Origin: a virus
Virus record (IMG/VR): IMGVR_UViG_3300025769_000114
Span: 1-59,971 of that record
Length of the DNA: 59,971 bases
Strand: one strand, 5' to 3'
Part shown: piece after piece, positions 1 through 7,990 of the stretch
Layout of the letters: the number at the start of each line of letters is the position of its first letter
Numbering within the stretch: position 1 is the first letter of the stretch
Notes under the pieces: model-generated
What the model was told of the DNA's origin: nothing
Database searches by the model: none
What the model saw: the letters and a program-made list of their open reading frames with translations, nothing else
Program-made: the position numbers and the translations under genes

Positions 1-2897
1 CAATCACGACTAATGCGGATACTCATACCACTACTATTGCTGATGGTTCTACTGATCCCGGTAGGAGTCTTTTCCTTAAATACACTGGCACACTCGATTC
101 TGCTTGCACCATAACTATTGGCCCGAACACTGTTAGTAAGCTCTGGCTCATAGAGAATGCCACTTCTGGGTCACAGAACATCATCATTAAGCAAGGCTCT
201 GGCGCGACTGTCACAGTGCCCAACGGCCAGACCAAGGCTATCTACTCAGATGGTGCCGGATCAGGCGGCGCGATGGTTGATGCCTTTCAAGACCTGTCCA
301 TCCCAGATTTATTTGTAGATGATGACCTAACGGTAGGCGATGACCTAATTCTTTCCTCCGATGGCGCAATCTTGAAGTTTGGTGCTGACGCTGATACTAC
401 GCTGACTCACACTGATGGCTCTGGTCTGACGTTGAACTCTACGAACAAGATTATGTTCAATGATGCGAGTCAGTTTATCCAAGGATCGTCTGCAACGGTT
501 TTGTCGTTGGGTGCGACAGATGAGATTGACCTGACTGCTACTGCTATCGATGTGAATGGCACGATGGACGTAAGCGGTGCAATCACTTCTTCGGCTGGGG
601 CAACCATAACTGTTGCTGATAATAGTGCTGCTTTAACTCTTATTAGCACAGATGCAGATGCCGATGTCGGGCCAGTGTTCATATTGAAAAGAAACTCTGC
701 TAGTGCAGCAGATAATGATTTTCTTGGAAGGCAGCAGTTCGTTGGAAAAAATGATGCGGATGAAGAGTTTGTACTCACAGATATTTTAACAAGAATCACA
801 GATGCGTCTGATGGAACTGAGGATGCCAGATTTGATCTTAATACGATGGTTGCTGGTACGAGCAGAAACAGAATTACTGTTTCAGCGACAGAAACAATAA
901 TGAATGAAGGATCAGTAGACCTAGACTTCAGAGTGGAGTCAGACAACAACGCTAATATGTTTCTGGTTGACGCTGGGAATGACCGTATTCAGATTGCAAA
1001 TCTTTTACTGGGTGAGATTAGTTCTAATGTAGACATCATTCAATCAACGAGCAGTTCGGGTTTATTGGTAGACGTAACGGGCGACATTACTTTTGATGCA
1101 GATGGGGGTGATTTCAACTTCAAAGATGGCGGTACTACTCTGCTTAGTTTGAGTAACGCTGGCAGCAACAACGTACAGTTTTTAACAGGAATCAGTGATG
1201 GTGACCTTTTATTCAAGGGTGTAGATGGCGGCTCAGTAATCACAGCCCTGACCCTTGATATGTCAGAGGCAGGTATCGCCACATTCAACTCAGGCATCAA
1301 CATAGGAAACAGAGGTTCTGCTTCTGATCCCACGCTACAATCTGCAATAGACCCAGATACTGGTGTATTTTGGGGTGGTAGCAACATTCTTGGTTTTTCA
1401 AGCGGTGGCGCTGAACGACTGCGTGTAAGCAGTGAGGTAGTAGTTAACGAACCAAGTAATGACGTTGACTTCCGCGTTGAGTCTAATGCAGACGCAAACG
1501 CATTCTTCGTTAACGGCGGTGATGGAGTAGTTTCTTTTGGTGGTATGGGTGCTAACACCCGAAGCCCATCATCCGTAGAGCCTAAATTCCAAGCGAACTC
1601 ACTCACTCGCATGGACTCTTCAATATCTCTGTGCTGTAACTCAAATGACGCTCTTGCTTCTTTGCTCATGTTTAGCAAAACGCGATCAGCTAACCGTACT
1701 GGAGCAACTATTTGTCAAGCTGGCGATGCCGTAGGTGCAATTACATGGAACGCCGCTGATGGCAATGACATAGATCATGGTATTGCTGCGATTGATGCGG
1801 TGGTTGAGTCAGGCATTGGCGCTAACGATACTCCCGGTGCGATTCGTTTTTACACCAACAGCGGCACCACTGCTGCTACTGAACGATGGCGCATGACAGG
1901 GACCGGGGTGCTAGTTGGGGGTGGACAAACTCCAGCAGGACTAGCTGGCGACCCTGCTGATGCTAACTTTGCAGAAATTGGGCCGGGATACCTGAATCTA
2001 GCTAGGGACGATACTGCCGCCGCTGCACAGATATTGTTTGCAAAAAATGGCACCGCTGTTTCGTCAATTCAAACAAGCACTAACGGACTTATTCTTCAAG
2101 TGACGGATGGTCAAGGATCTGTTGTTGCGAATGATGCGGGTAATGCAAATACTGACTTCCGCATTGAGTCAAGTGGGTTTGCCAATCAATTTTACGTTGA
2201 TGCTGGAAATAACACCGTAGGGATTGGTCGTATAGCTAGTTCTGCCGTAGTTGATGTTGAATCAGCATCAAGTGGAACTCTCACTGCTTTGAGAATCAGA
2301 AACAGGGGTCAAGTAGCAGGATCAGCAGTCAAACAAGTGTTTTCTCTGAATAGGGACGCTAGTGATGTTGATTTTGAGGCAGGATCTATAAGTGTTCACA
2401 AAACACAAAATTGGACTGCAACATCGTCAACCATTGATTCCTACATGGTGTTTAACATCATGGAAAACGAAGTGTCACGCGAGGCTTTGAGGCTGACACA
2501 AGATAGGCAAGTTGTTATGCCCGGTGTCGCGGACGATACCACCTCAGATGCCGCCAATATAAACATCCGAGCTTCTGATGGTCTAGTGCGGCGTAGCACC
2601 TCAAGTCGCCGTTACAAAAACACAATCACCGACGCAACGCATGGTCTGACTGAACTACTTAATTTGCGGCCAGTAACGTACAAGGGCAATAACGATGGTG
2701 ACCGTTTATTTGGCGGTTTAATCGCAGAAGAAGTACATGAAGCCGGTTTAACGGAGTTTGTTCAGTACAATAGTGATGATGAGCCAGACGCTTTGGCATA
2801 CGGACATATGGTTTCTTTGTGCATCAAAGCAATCCAAGAGCAACAAGAACAAATTGAAGAGCTGAAAGCTGAAATAGCGACATTAAAGGGAGAATAG
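1..2897 (+). CDS. Tail fibre protein, allele A (5' end missing), S74 chaperone domain
   Basis: The reading frame is open from base 3, which corresponds to about codon 44 of the complete fibre at 56172-59609, so about 43 residues are missing. The body is a beta-rich repetitive fibre with three copies of a roughly 30-residue unit of the type DFRVES..ANMF.VDAG followed by V.IG. The C-terminus (about 90 residues) contains SSRRYKNTI, IAEEV and a final coiled coil, typical of the Peptidase_S74 / endosialidase-type intramolecular chaperone, which trimerises fibres and then cleaves itself off. Role inferred: host-receptor binding. It is followed 2 bases later by the 114-residue companion gene, as in allele B. 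It shares an almost identical N-terminus and one internal block with allele B, but the rest has diverged. Confidence 0.85.
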   Translation, partial: ITTNADTHTTTIADGSTDPGRSLFLKYTGTLDSACTITIGPNTVSKLWLIENATSGSQNIIIKQGSGATVTVPNGQTKAIYSDGAGSGGAMVDAFQDLSIPDLFVDDDLTVGDDLILSSDGAILKFGADADTTLTHTDGSGLTLNSTNKIMFNDASQFIQGSSATVLSLGATDEIDLTATAIDVNGTMDVSGAITSSAGATITVADNSAALTLISTDADADVGPVFILKRNSASAADNDFLGRQQFVGKNDADEEFVLTDILTRITDASDGTEDARFDLNTMVAGTSRNRITVSATETIMNEGSVDLDFRVESDNNANMFLVDAGNDRIQIANLLLGEISSNVDIIQSTSSSGLLVDVTGDITFDADGGDFNFKDGGTTLLSLSNAGSNNVQFLTGISDGDLLFKGVDGGSVITALTLDMSEAGIATFNSGINIGNRGSASDPTLQSAIDPDTGVFWGGSNILGFSSGGAERLRVSSEVVVNEPSNDVDFRVESNADANAFFVNGGDGVVSFGGMGANTRSPSSVEPKFQANSLTRMDSSISLCCNSNDALASLLMFSKTRSANRTGATICQAGDAVGAITWNAADGNDIDHGIAAIDAVVESGIGANDTPGAIRFYTNSGTTAATERWRMTGTGVLVGGGQTPAGLAGDPADANFAEIGPGYLNLARDDTAAAAQILFAKNGTAVSSIQTSTNGLILQVTDGQGSVVANDAGNANTDFRIESSGFANQFYVDAGNNTVGIGRIASSAVVDVESASSGTLTALRIRNRGQVAGSAVKQVFSLNRDASDVDFEAGSISVHKTQNWTATSSTIDSYMVFNIMENEVSREALRLTQDRQVVMPGVADDTTSDAANINIRASDGLVRRSTSSRRYKNTITDATHGLTELLNLRPVTYKGNNDGDRLFGGLIAEEVHEAGLTEFVQYNSDDEPDALAYGHMVSLCIKAIQEQQEQIEELKAEIATLKGE

Positions 2898-2898
2898 C

Positions 2899-3243
2899 AT
2901 GGCTATAAACACAACTTGGTCGGTTGGTAATTTGACCCGTGTAGACGCTGATGGTGGCGTCATTCAAGCAGTCTGGAGCCTAGTCGCAACAAGCGATGGC
3001 GAAGGTGGCGAAACTGCAACAGAAGGCGGTAAAAATCGTTTCACTTATGATGCGTCTGCTAGCGACTATATTGCTTATGACGATCTTACTGAAGCTGATG
3101 TGCTTGGCTGGATCTGGGAAGCCAACAAAGAAGGCGACGAAACCGCTGAAGAGTACAAGGCTCGCATTGAAGCGGAGCGTACCGCAAAGGTTCAAGCGCA
3201 GATTGATCGTAAAGCAACTCAAGCAACTGGAGTACCGTGGTAA
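2899..3243 (+). CDS. Small fibre-companion protein, copy A (114 aa)
   Basis: This acidic protein starts 2 bases after the fibre stop, behind the AAGGGAG ribosome site inside the fibre's last codons. It ends in a helical, charged tail (EEYKARIEAERTAKVQAQI) and GVPW. A near-identical copy at 59611-59955 follows the other fibre gene, so the pair travels as a cassette. It resembles short proteins often found downstream of marine phage tail fibres. Function is unknown; a fibre-assembly or fibre-tip role is only inference from position. Confidence 0.75.
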   Translation: MAINTTWSVGNLTRVDADGGVIQAVWSLVATSDGEGGETATEGGKNRFTYDASASDYIAYDDLTEADVLGWIWEANKEGDETAEEYKARIEAERTAKVQAQIDRKATQATGVPW

Positions 3244-3488
3244 TGAGTGAAGAACAAAAAATTGTCATAAACGACGAAGAGTACAACTTTGGTGATCTCA
3301 AGGTTGAGACTCAGGCGCACATTGCTAGAGTCGCAGAGATCCGTCGTGAAATCGCTGCACTGCAACAGCAGGTCGCAGAGCGTAACGTGTTACTGCAAGC
3401 CTATACCCAAAGCATCGCCGAAAGTGTTCAGACAGTAGAAGAGCCTGAGACTTCACAAGGTCTACCCGAAGGCTTCAAGGAACACTAA
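3243..3488 (+). CDS. Small coiled-coil protein, DUF6447-like (81 aa)
   Basis: The chosen ATG overlaps the previous stop (TAATG). An ATG six bases upstream is also possible. The sequence is IVINDEEYNFGDL, then a heptad-rich helix rich in Glu/Gln (HIARVAEIRREIAALQQQVA), resembling the DUF6447 family of phage proteins. Function is unknown. It opens the gene string that leads into the lysis cassette. Confidence 0.65.
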   Translation: MSEEQKIVINDEEYNFGDLKVETQAHIARVAEIRREIAALQQQVAERNVLLQAYTQSIAESVQTVEEPETSQGLPEGFKEH

Positions 3489-3649
3489 TGAGTTTGTTTG
3501 AAATCGTGACTACCCTAACCACATTGTCAGTCGTTGCGTCTGCTGTGTGCGCCGTTACGCCAACCCCAAAAGATGACGCATTTTTAGCAACCTATGTGTA
3601 TCCAGTGATTGAAGCTCTGGCACTTAATGTTGGTAAAGCTAAAGAATAA
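3488..3649 (+). CDS. Small single-TM protein (53 aa)
   Basis: Translation gives MSLFEIVTTLTTLSVVASAV, then CAVTPTPKDDAFLATY and a hydrophobic end. The N-terminal 23 residues look like a membrane segment or signal anchor. It starts on the A of the preceding stop, which is translational coupling. It may belong to the holin/spanin group because of its neighbours, but no family was recognised. Confidence 0.55.
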   Translation: MSLFEIVTTLTTLSVVASAVCAVTPTPKDDAFLATYVYPVIEALALNVGKAKE

Positions 3650-3651
3650 CT

Positions 3652-3894
3652 ATGTGCTATCTAGCGATGGCAGAGGAATGGGGCTTGGACAACGGTGATA
3701 AGGCATTGAATCAGATCTCTACTCACGAGCAAGTGTGTGAGCAGCGTTACCTGCGTATTGAAGAACGTCTTGCCAGTGGGTCTAAACGGTTTGATGAGCT
3801 TGAAGCAAAGATGGACACTGTATCCAACAGATTATGGTGGATCATCGGTTTAATTGTAGTGAGCATTTTAGTGCCACAGTTTTTAGGAGGTTGA
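3652..3894 (+). CDS. XhlA-like small membrane protein (holin accessory), 80 aa
   Basis: The N-terminal 55 residues are charged and helical, with a coiled coil around RYLRIEERLASGSKRFDELE. One C-terminal membrane segment follows (LWWIIGLIVVSILVPQFL). This layout matches haemolysin XhlA-type phage proteins that assist lysis. An internal ATG at 3667 (MAEEWGL) is an alternative start. It lies just upstream of another single-TM protein and within 2 kb of the holin and endolysin. Confidence 0.6.
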   Translation: MCYLAMAEEWGLDNGDKALNQISTHEQVCEQRYLRIEERLASGSKRFDELEAKMDTVSNRLWWIIGLIVVSILVPQFLGG

Positions 3895-3895
3895 T

Positions 3896-4201
3896 ATGTC
3901 AGAGGAAGGAATCCGAGTCCCAACATGGGCGCTGCCAGCATTTTTAGCTGTACTTTCGGGTGCCGTTGTATGGGGTGCTAGTCAAGCACAAGCACAGGCT
4001 ACACAAGAAGAAGTAGACCGTATTGAAGCTGCTGTCGTGAGTGTTGTTGAAGAGGCCCAAGCCACGGGAAAACTCGCAGCAGTCAATGCGACAAAGATCG
4101 AGGCTATCGTAGATTCATTGGCGGAACAAGCCGAGACAGCGAAAGCGTCAGATCAGAAGCTCCAGCAACTGATCGAAATAATGTTGAAGAATCAGAATTA
4201 G
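3896..4201 (+). CDS. Spanin-like single-TM helical protein (101 aa)
   Basis: A strong GGAGG site lies 6 bases before ATG. Residues 9-30 form one membrane segment (WALPAFLAVLSGAVVWGASQ), followed by about 70 residues of Ala/Glu/Gln helix. The topology (short cytoplasmic start, one TM, long periplasmic helix) is that of inner-membrane spanins or holin-associated proteins. No lipobox-bearing outer spanin was seen next to it, so the spanin call is inference. Confidence 0.5.
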   Translation: MSEEGIRVPTWALPAFLAVLSGAVVWGASQAQAQATQEEVDRIEAAVVSVVEEAQATGKLAAVNATKIEAIVDSLAEQAETAKASDQKLQQLIEIMLKNQN

Positions 4202-4251
4202 AGTACGACCCCGCCAACCCGAATCTGTTTTGCGATTTACGGGAGTGGCGA

Positions 4252-4476
4252 ATGTTAGAGCTAGTCGATCCTCCTGCATACCGTCATTGCCTTGCGCTGG
4301 CATGGTTACGATACAACCACCGCCAGTGTGGATATGGCGCTCAGATCTATATACAGAACACGATGCCGCGTGTTTTAGGCACAGCTCATCAGCTTGATGT
4401 AGAACTTCTTACTTGGGAACTTGTTAAGCCAAAAGCTGTGCGTGCTCAGGCTGTACAGAAAAAGCGGAGGCTGTGA
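4252..4476 (+). CDS. Hypothetical protein (74 aa)
   Basis: ATG is preceded by GGGAG at suitable distance. The frame stays open upstream to 4051 but has no other start codon, so this start is favoured. The protein has several Tyr/His residues and a basic C-terminus (KAVQKKRRL-like). No family recognised. It is coupled to the next gene through a GTGATG junction. Confidence 0.5.
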   Translation: MLELVDPPAYRHCLALAWLRYNHRQCGYGAQIYIQNTMPRVLGTAHQLDVELLTWELVKPKAVRAQAVQKKRRL

Positions 4477-4703
4477 TGGATGTCCCGCCAGTATTTCCGA
4501 ACAGCGTCAACGCACCATCAGAGGTGGTGGTCAAGGACAAGATACACAGGCTGCTGCGTTTAGATCAGATTAGCCGTACTCGCACTAATAAAGTAGAAGC
4601 GTTAACACAATACAGCGAGACGTATTACTACTATAAAAACGGTCAAGTTCTTTCCACCATTGTAAAGGTTCAAGACCAGTTTCAACTGGACATACGCGCA
4701 TGA
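4476..4703 (+). CDS. Hypothetical protein (75 aa)
   Basis: The start ATG overlaps the TGA of the previous gene and has GGAGG upstream. A GTG three bases earlier is the alternative. It is mixed alpha/beta, with a Tyr-rich YYYYKNGQVLSTI strand. No family recognised. It is part of the tightly packed string before the holin. Confidence 0.5.
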   Translation: MDVPPVFPNSVNAPSEVVVKDKIHRLLRLDQISRTRTNKVEALTQYSETYYYYKNGQVLSTIVKVQDQFQLDIRA

Positions 4704-4951
4704 CGATGATGATTTTTGTTTTGATTGTTCTTGAGCGTGGGCAACCCACGGGTGAGGAGTTGTACTTCCGAGAATTAACGTCGTGTTTGGAGTATTCCAA
4801 GGCGCTTAACGCGCAGTCTGTTGGTGCTATTAACGAGTTACTGAGTAACAACAGCTACTTCAAAACTTACTGCCGTGTGCGGGAGATACCTACCTCAGAA
4901 GCAGGCACCAAGATACTTTTCCGTGATCCGGCTAGAAAGGATGAAGGTTGA
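4700..4951 (+). CDS. Hypothetical protein (83 aa)
   Basis: ATG overlaps the preceding TGA by 4 bases (ATGA). The first 11 residues are hydrophobic (MTMMIFVLIVL), so it may be secreted or membrane-tethered. Two cysteines occur (SCLEY and YCRV). Proteins with this layout are common near lysis genes, but no function can be assigned. Confidence 0.5.
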   Translation: MTMMIFVLIVLERGQPTGEELYFRELTSCLEYSKALNAQSVGAINELLSNNSYFKTYCRVREIPTSEAGTKILFRDPARKDEG

Positions 4952-5274
4952 TGAGTCCGAAGAAATTAGAGCCTAAATCGCGGTATGCTCAGTACGACCT
5001 AGATGGAGACGGGGTCGTGAGCGATGAAGAATTGGCACGAAATCAAGAGCTTGTTGAGATTGAACTGCGTGAAGAAAAAGCAGACAGTCAACGAAGAATG
5101 GCTTGGGTTAGTCTTAGTAGTATGGTGGTTTTCGCTTTACTACCACTTCTGCCCTTCATACCTGAGTCTCGCTTGTCCACTTTGGCGTCTTTGAGCGATA
5201 TGTTGTTTCTCAGTCAGGCATCTATTGTGGGGCTATACTTTGGTGCTACAGCGTACATGGCAAAAGGGCGATGA
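4951..5274 (+). CDS. Membrane protein with an N-terminal EF-hand (107 aa)
   Basis: Start ATG overlaps the previous TGA, with AAGG upstream. Residues 16-27 make a canonical EF-hand loop (D16, D18, D20, G21, S24, E27) expected to bind Ca2+. Two membrane segments follow (WVSLSSMVVFALLPLLPF and MLFLSQASIVGLYFGATAY). Position between the small TM genes and the holin suggests a lysis or membrane role; Ca2+ sensing is inference. Confidence 0.6.
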   Translation: MSPKKLEPKSRYAQYDLDGDGVVSDEELARNQELVEIELREEKADSQRRMAWVSLSSMVVFALLPLLPFIPESRLSTLASLSDMLFLSQASIVGLYFGATAYMAKGR

Positions 5275-5402
5275 GCGATGAAAGGCGAGTTACATTGCGC
5301 TGTGCTGGTTGCAAAAAGCCGGGAGCAGTGATGGATTTTGTACACCTAAAAGTAAAACTACTTTGCGGCAAGTGTTTTGCCCGATATAGCGGGTGGGCGT
5401 AA
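5271..5402 (+). CDS. Tiny zinc-ribbon protein (43 aa)
   Basis: The ATG overlaps the preceding stop and the TAA overlaps the next ATG (TAATG), so it fills the gap exactly. Two CxxC pairs, CAGC and CGKC, spaced about 17 residues, predict one zinc-ribbon knuckle. Small zinc ribbons of this sort are frequent phage accessory proteins; the partner is unknown. Confidence 0.6.
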   Translation: MSDERRVTLRCAGCKKPGAVMDFVHLKVKLLCGKCFARYSGWA

Positions 5403-5785
5403 TGGGGATACTCGGATCACTCATAGGCCCAGCAACTCAGCTACTAGATAAGGTAATTGAAGACAAAGACGAAAAGAATCGTATTGCCTTTGAGTTGAGT
5501 ACCCTTGCAGAGCGTCATGCCCAAGAGCTTGCCAAAGGCCAGCTAGAAGTAAACAAGGTAGAGGCTGCCTCCAAGTCTTTGTTTGTGGCTGGGTGGCGAC
5601 CTTGTATCGGGTGGGTGTGCGCGTTGGGGCTTTTTTACAACACGATCCTTTCAAACATACTGGGCATCTGGGTAGAGGTGCCAGAGATAGACACCACGCT
5701 ACTTGTACCCGTTATGATGGGAATGTTGGGCTTAGGCGCGATGAGATCATACGAAAAGGTACAGGGCGTAAGCCGGGAGAGGTAA
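5402..5785 (+). CDS. Holin, GTA 3-TM family
   Basis: The favoured start is the ATG overlapping the preceding TAA. An upstream GTG at 5393 is less likely. After a charged amphipathic N-terminal helix of about 60 residues come hallmarks of the GTA_holin_3TM family: GWRPCIGWVCALGLFYN, a long hydrophobic core, and LGLGAMRSYEKVQG at the C-terminus. Holins of this family open the inner membrane at the set lysis time. The endolysin gene begins on its stop codon. Confidence 0.85.
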   Translation: MGILGSLIGPATQLLDKVIEDKDEKNRIAFELSTLAERHAQELAKGQLEVNKVEAASKSLFVAGWRPCIGWVCALGLFYNTILSNILGIWVEVPEIDTTLLVPVMMGMLGLGAMRSYEKVQGVSRER

Positions 5786-6207
5786 TGGGTATCCAGTTAA
5801 TAGGAATGTTGAAGCGCCATGAAGGTGTGCGTAGTCATGCATATAAGTGTTCAGAAAATATGATCACTGTAGGCGTTGGGCGCAACATAGACGAAAACGG
5901 TGGGCTTGGACTTTCTGATGATGAAATTGAGTATTTACTAGCCAATGACATAAGGCGTGTGCGTGATGAACTTGAGGACACTTACTTTTGGTTTGCTGCT
6001 CTTAACGAGGCACGAAAAGACGCGATGATTGATATTTGCTTTAATCTTGGTCTTACGCGACTGCGTGGTTTTGTGAAGGCTTTAGAGGCGATGTCCCGTG
6101 AGCAGTTTGACATAGCGGCTGATGAGTTCATGGATTCTAAGTGGAGTGAGCAGGTTGGTAGCAGGGCGGTAGAAGTTACTGAAATGATTAGAACTGGAGA
6201 GTATTAG
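5785..6207 (+). CDS. Endolysin, GH24 lysozyme (T4-lysozyme-like), 140 aa
   Basis: The ATG overlaps the holin TAA. Catalytic Glu13 sits in KRHEGVR and Thr28 in ITVGVGRNI, as in T4 lysozyme family GH24. The residue equivalent to T4 Asp20 is Cys22 (AYKC); Cys is a frequent, functional replacement in this family. No signal peptide or SAR segment is visible, so release depends on the holin. The later motif FNLGLTRLRGF matches the family's C-terminal lobe. Confidence 0.88.
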   Translation: MGIQLIGMLKRHEGVRSHAYKCSENMITVGVGRNIDENGGLGLSDDEIEYLLANDIRRVRDELEDTYFWFAALNEARKDAMIDICFNLGLTRLRGFVKALEAMSREQFDIAADEFMDSKWSEQVGSRAVEVTEMIRTGEY

Positions 6208-6209
6208 TA

Positions 6210-7988
6210 ATGGCATTGTTTAATACCACTTCTCAAGCGCCTCAACTTGGGTTTGCACCCTCTCCTACGCTTAGCGGATCGTTTACTCAAGCCCCTGTCC
6301 CTGTGGGGTACGGGCAAATGCAAGGTCAACCTACGCTATCTAGAAACCCTAACTATGGGGTTCCTTCTGGTATAGCAGCTTTACTGGGTGGCGCTAACCC
6401 TATGGGCGCCCCCCAACCAAGCGCAACATTGACCCCTCAGCAAGCGGTGGCGACGTTAACGCCGGGAAGAGCCGACCCAACATCCATGTCCCAGTTTGGG
6501 ACATCGTTTGGCCTTGGAGGCTCTAGCCCTGCAACCCCGCCGATGCCGGGAACAAATCCTTTTACTGGTCAGGCGTTTCAAACATTTGATCCAACAGAAG
6601 CCGCAAACATATTTACGCAAGGAAGGATTGCTGAAGAGCAAGCTGCTGCTCAGGCTTTTGCACAATCTGAAGCAGACAGGGTAGCGGCTGAACAAGCTGC
6701 CGCAGCACAAGCTGAGGCAGATAGAATAGCCGCAGAGCAAGCTGAAGCTGATCGTATTGCGGCAGAGCAAGCCGCCGCTGAAGCTGAAGCCGCAAGAACC
6801 CCTTATGATGACCCAGCATTAGAGCAGTTAAGGGCTGATGTCATAGCCCAAGGGCCAGAATCTTATGGCACCAAGCTTTACGAAGACCTTTTGAATGCGT
6901 TTGATACTTCAAACAGAACAGATCAAATTGTTGCTCAAAATAATGCAGCTTTAGAGCAGGCGCGAGCCGAGGCGGAGGCTTCTTCTTTAGCTCTTGCTGA
7001 AGCTCAAGCAGAGGCTGCTGCTGCAAAAGAGCAGTTGAGTGGTTTCTTTAATCCTCCCCAAGAAACAACGCCTGAGACAGAACCAGCAATACCTGCTATG
7101 TCGCCTGTTCCCGATGTTATGCCTCCTGCTGTAGCTCCCATACCCGCTATTGACTCACCAATAATGCAAATGGGCGCATTTAGCCCAGAAGCGAATATGG
7201 CAGGAATGTTTGACAGAGTTCTGCTACCGACAGAAATACCAGAGCCTGCTCCTTTACCAGAGCCGCCGTTAATTGAGAGGCCATCAGTCGTGCCATCTAG
7301 GCAGGACGTTATGAGGCCACCTCTACCGCCTCCACCGCCACCTCCTCCGGCTCCAGTTGCTCTTCCTCTTGAACCTGAGGCTGGACTTGGCGACAGGCTG
7401 CGTGGCATGGGCGGTATATTTGCTAATGCAGTTGCCCCCGGTGATGTAGGGTATGAGGACTTAGCATCAGCGGCTGCTCCAACAGGGGGAAGCCTTGCTA
7501 GTGTCGTACAAAGACCAGCGCCCACACCACGGCCAGTGCCGCTCGCGCCCCCGTTAAATCCAAACTCAAGGATTTCTGATATTGGCAAGCTTTTGGGTGG
7601 GGCTAGAGGTAGTGGCTCTTTGATGACCCAGCCTCAACCAACGCCAGCCGTACCCGTTGGTATAGACGCATTGCTTGGTGGCGGAAGAGGGGAGCCAGCA
7701 AATATCCCAATGCCAGCACCAATGCCAGCACCGTTGCCACCGCCTCCAGTGGTTGCTACGCCAGCTTTGAGGCAACCATTGCCGCTACCGCCTGTGACTA
7801 CTCCTGCGGAAGCAAGGGCGGCAGCAACGCCTAAACCTTTTGTAGCTCCTGATTTGTCAGCATTGCTTCCAGTAAAGCCGAGAACTCAAAAGGTCATTAA
7901 GCCTAAGAAAGGCAAGAAGAAAGTTCCTCAGCCTGATCAGAGATCTAGCAGGAAAAAACGCAGACGTAAGCAGAGAGGGCCGCGTTAA
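6210..7988 (+). CDS. Pro/Ala-rich virion-associated protein with LLGG repeats (592 aa)
   Basis: No known domain is recognised. Residues about 135-200 and 230-275 are Ala/Glu/Gln coiled coil with tandem AEADRIAAEQA units. The middle is proline-rich, with a polyproline run near 370. A short motif recurs: GIAALLGGA (about 54-62), DIGKLLGGA (about 454), GIDALLGGG (about 484) and a weaker LSALLPVK (about 550). The C-terminus is very basic (KKGKKKVP, RKKRRRKQR), possibly DNA-binding. It begins the long virion gene block just after the endolysin. Confidence 0.6.
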   Translation: MALFNTTSQAPQLGFAPSPTLSGSFTQAPVPVGYGQMQGQPTLSRNPNYGVPSGIAALLGGANPMGAPQPSATLTPQQAVATLTPGRADPTSMSQFGTSFGLGGSSPATPPMPGTNPFTGQAFQTFDPTEAANIFTQGRIAEEQAAAQAFAQSEADRVAAEQAAAAQAEADRIAAEQAEADRIAAEQAAAEAEAARTPYDDPALEQLRADVIAQGPESYGTKLYEDLLNAFDTSNRTDQIVAQNNAALEQARAEAEASSLALAEAQAEAAAAKEQLSGFFNPPQETTPETEPAIPAMSPVPDVMPPAVAPIPAIDSPIMQMGAFSPEANMAGMFDRVLLPTEIPEPAPLPEPPLIERPSVVPSRQDVMRPPLPPPPPPPPAPVALPLEPEAGLGDRLRGMGGIFANAVAPGDVGYEDLASAAAPTGGSLASVVQRPAPTPRPVPLAPPLNPNSRISDIGKLLGGARGSGSLMTQPQPTPAVPVGIDALLGGGRGEPANIPMPAPMPAPLPPPPVVATPALRQPLPLPPVTTPAEARAAATPKPFVAPDLSALLPVKPRTQKVIKPKKGKKKVPQPDQRSSRKKRRRKQRGPR

Positions 7989-7990
7989 AC

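Noticed and set aside
470-2053. Minus-strand open frames opposite fibre allele A (470-949, 1040-1678, 1850-2053)
   Set aside because: Low-complexity Ser/Thr/Val-rich shadows of the fibre gene; same effect is seen opposite allele B (57419-58834). No ribosome sites.
5593-5784. 64-codon upstream extension of the endolysin
   Set aside because: Fully inside the holin gene; the lysozyme fold begins at 5785 on the holin stop codon.
6119-6126. CTGATGAG strings in plus-strand genes (for example 6119, 17251) as more hammerheads
   Set aside because: No GAAA at proper distance, no stem II or stem III, no NUH site; they are coding.
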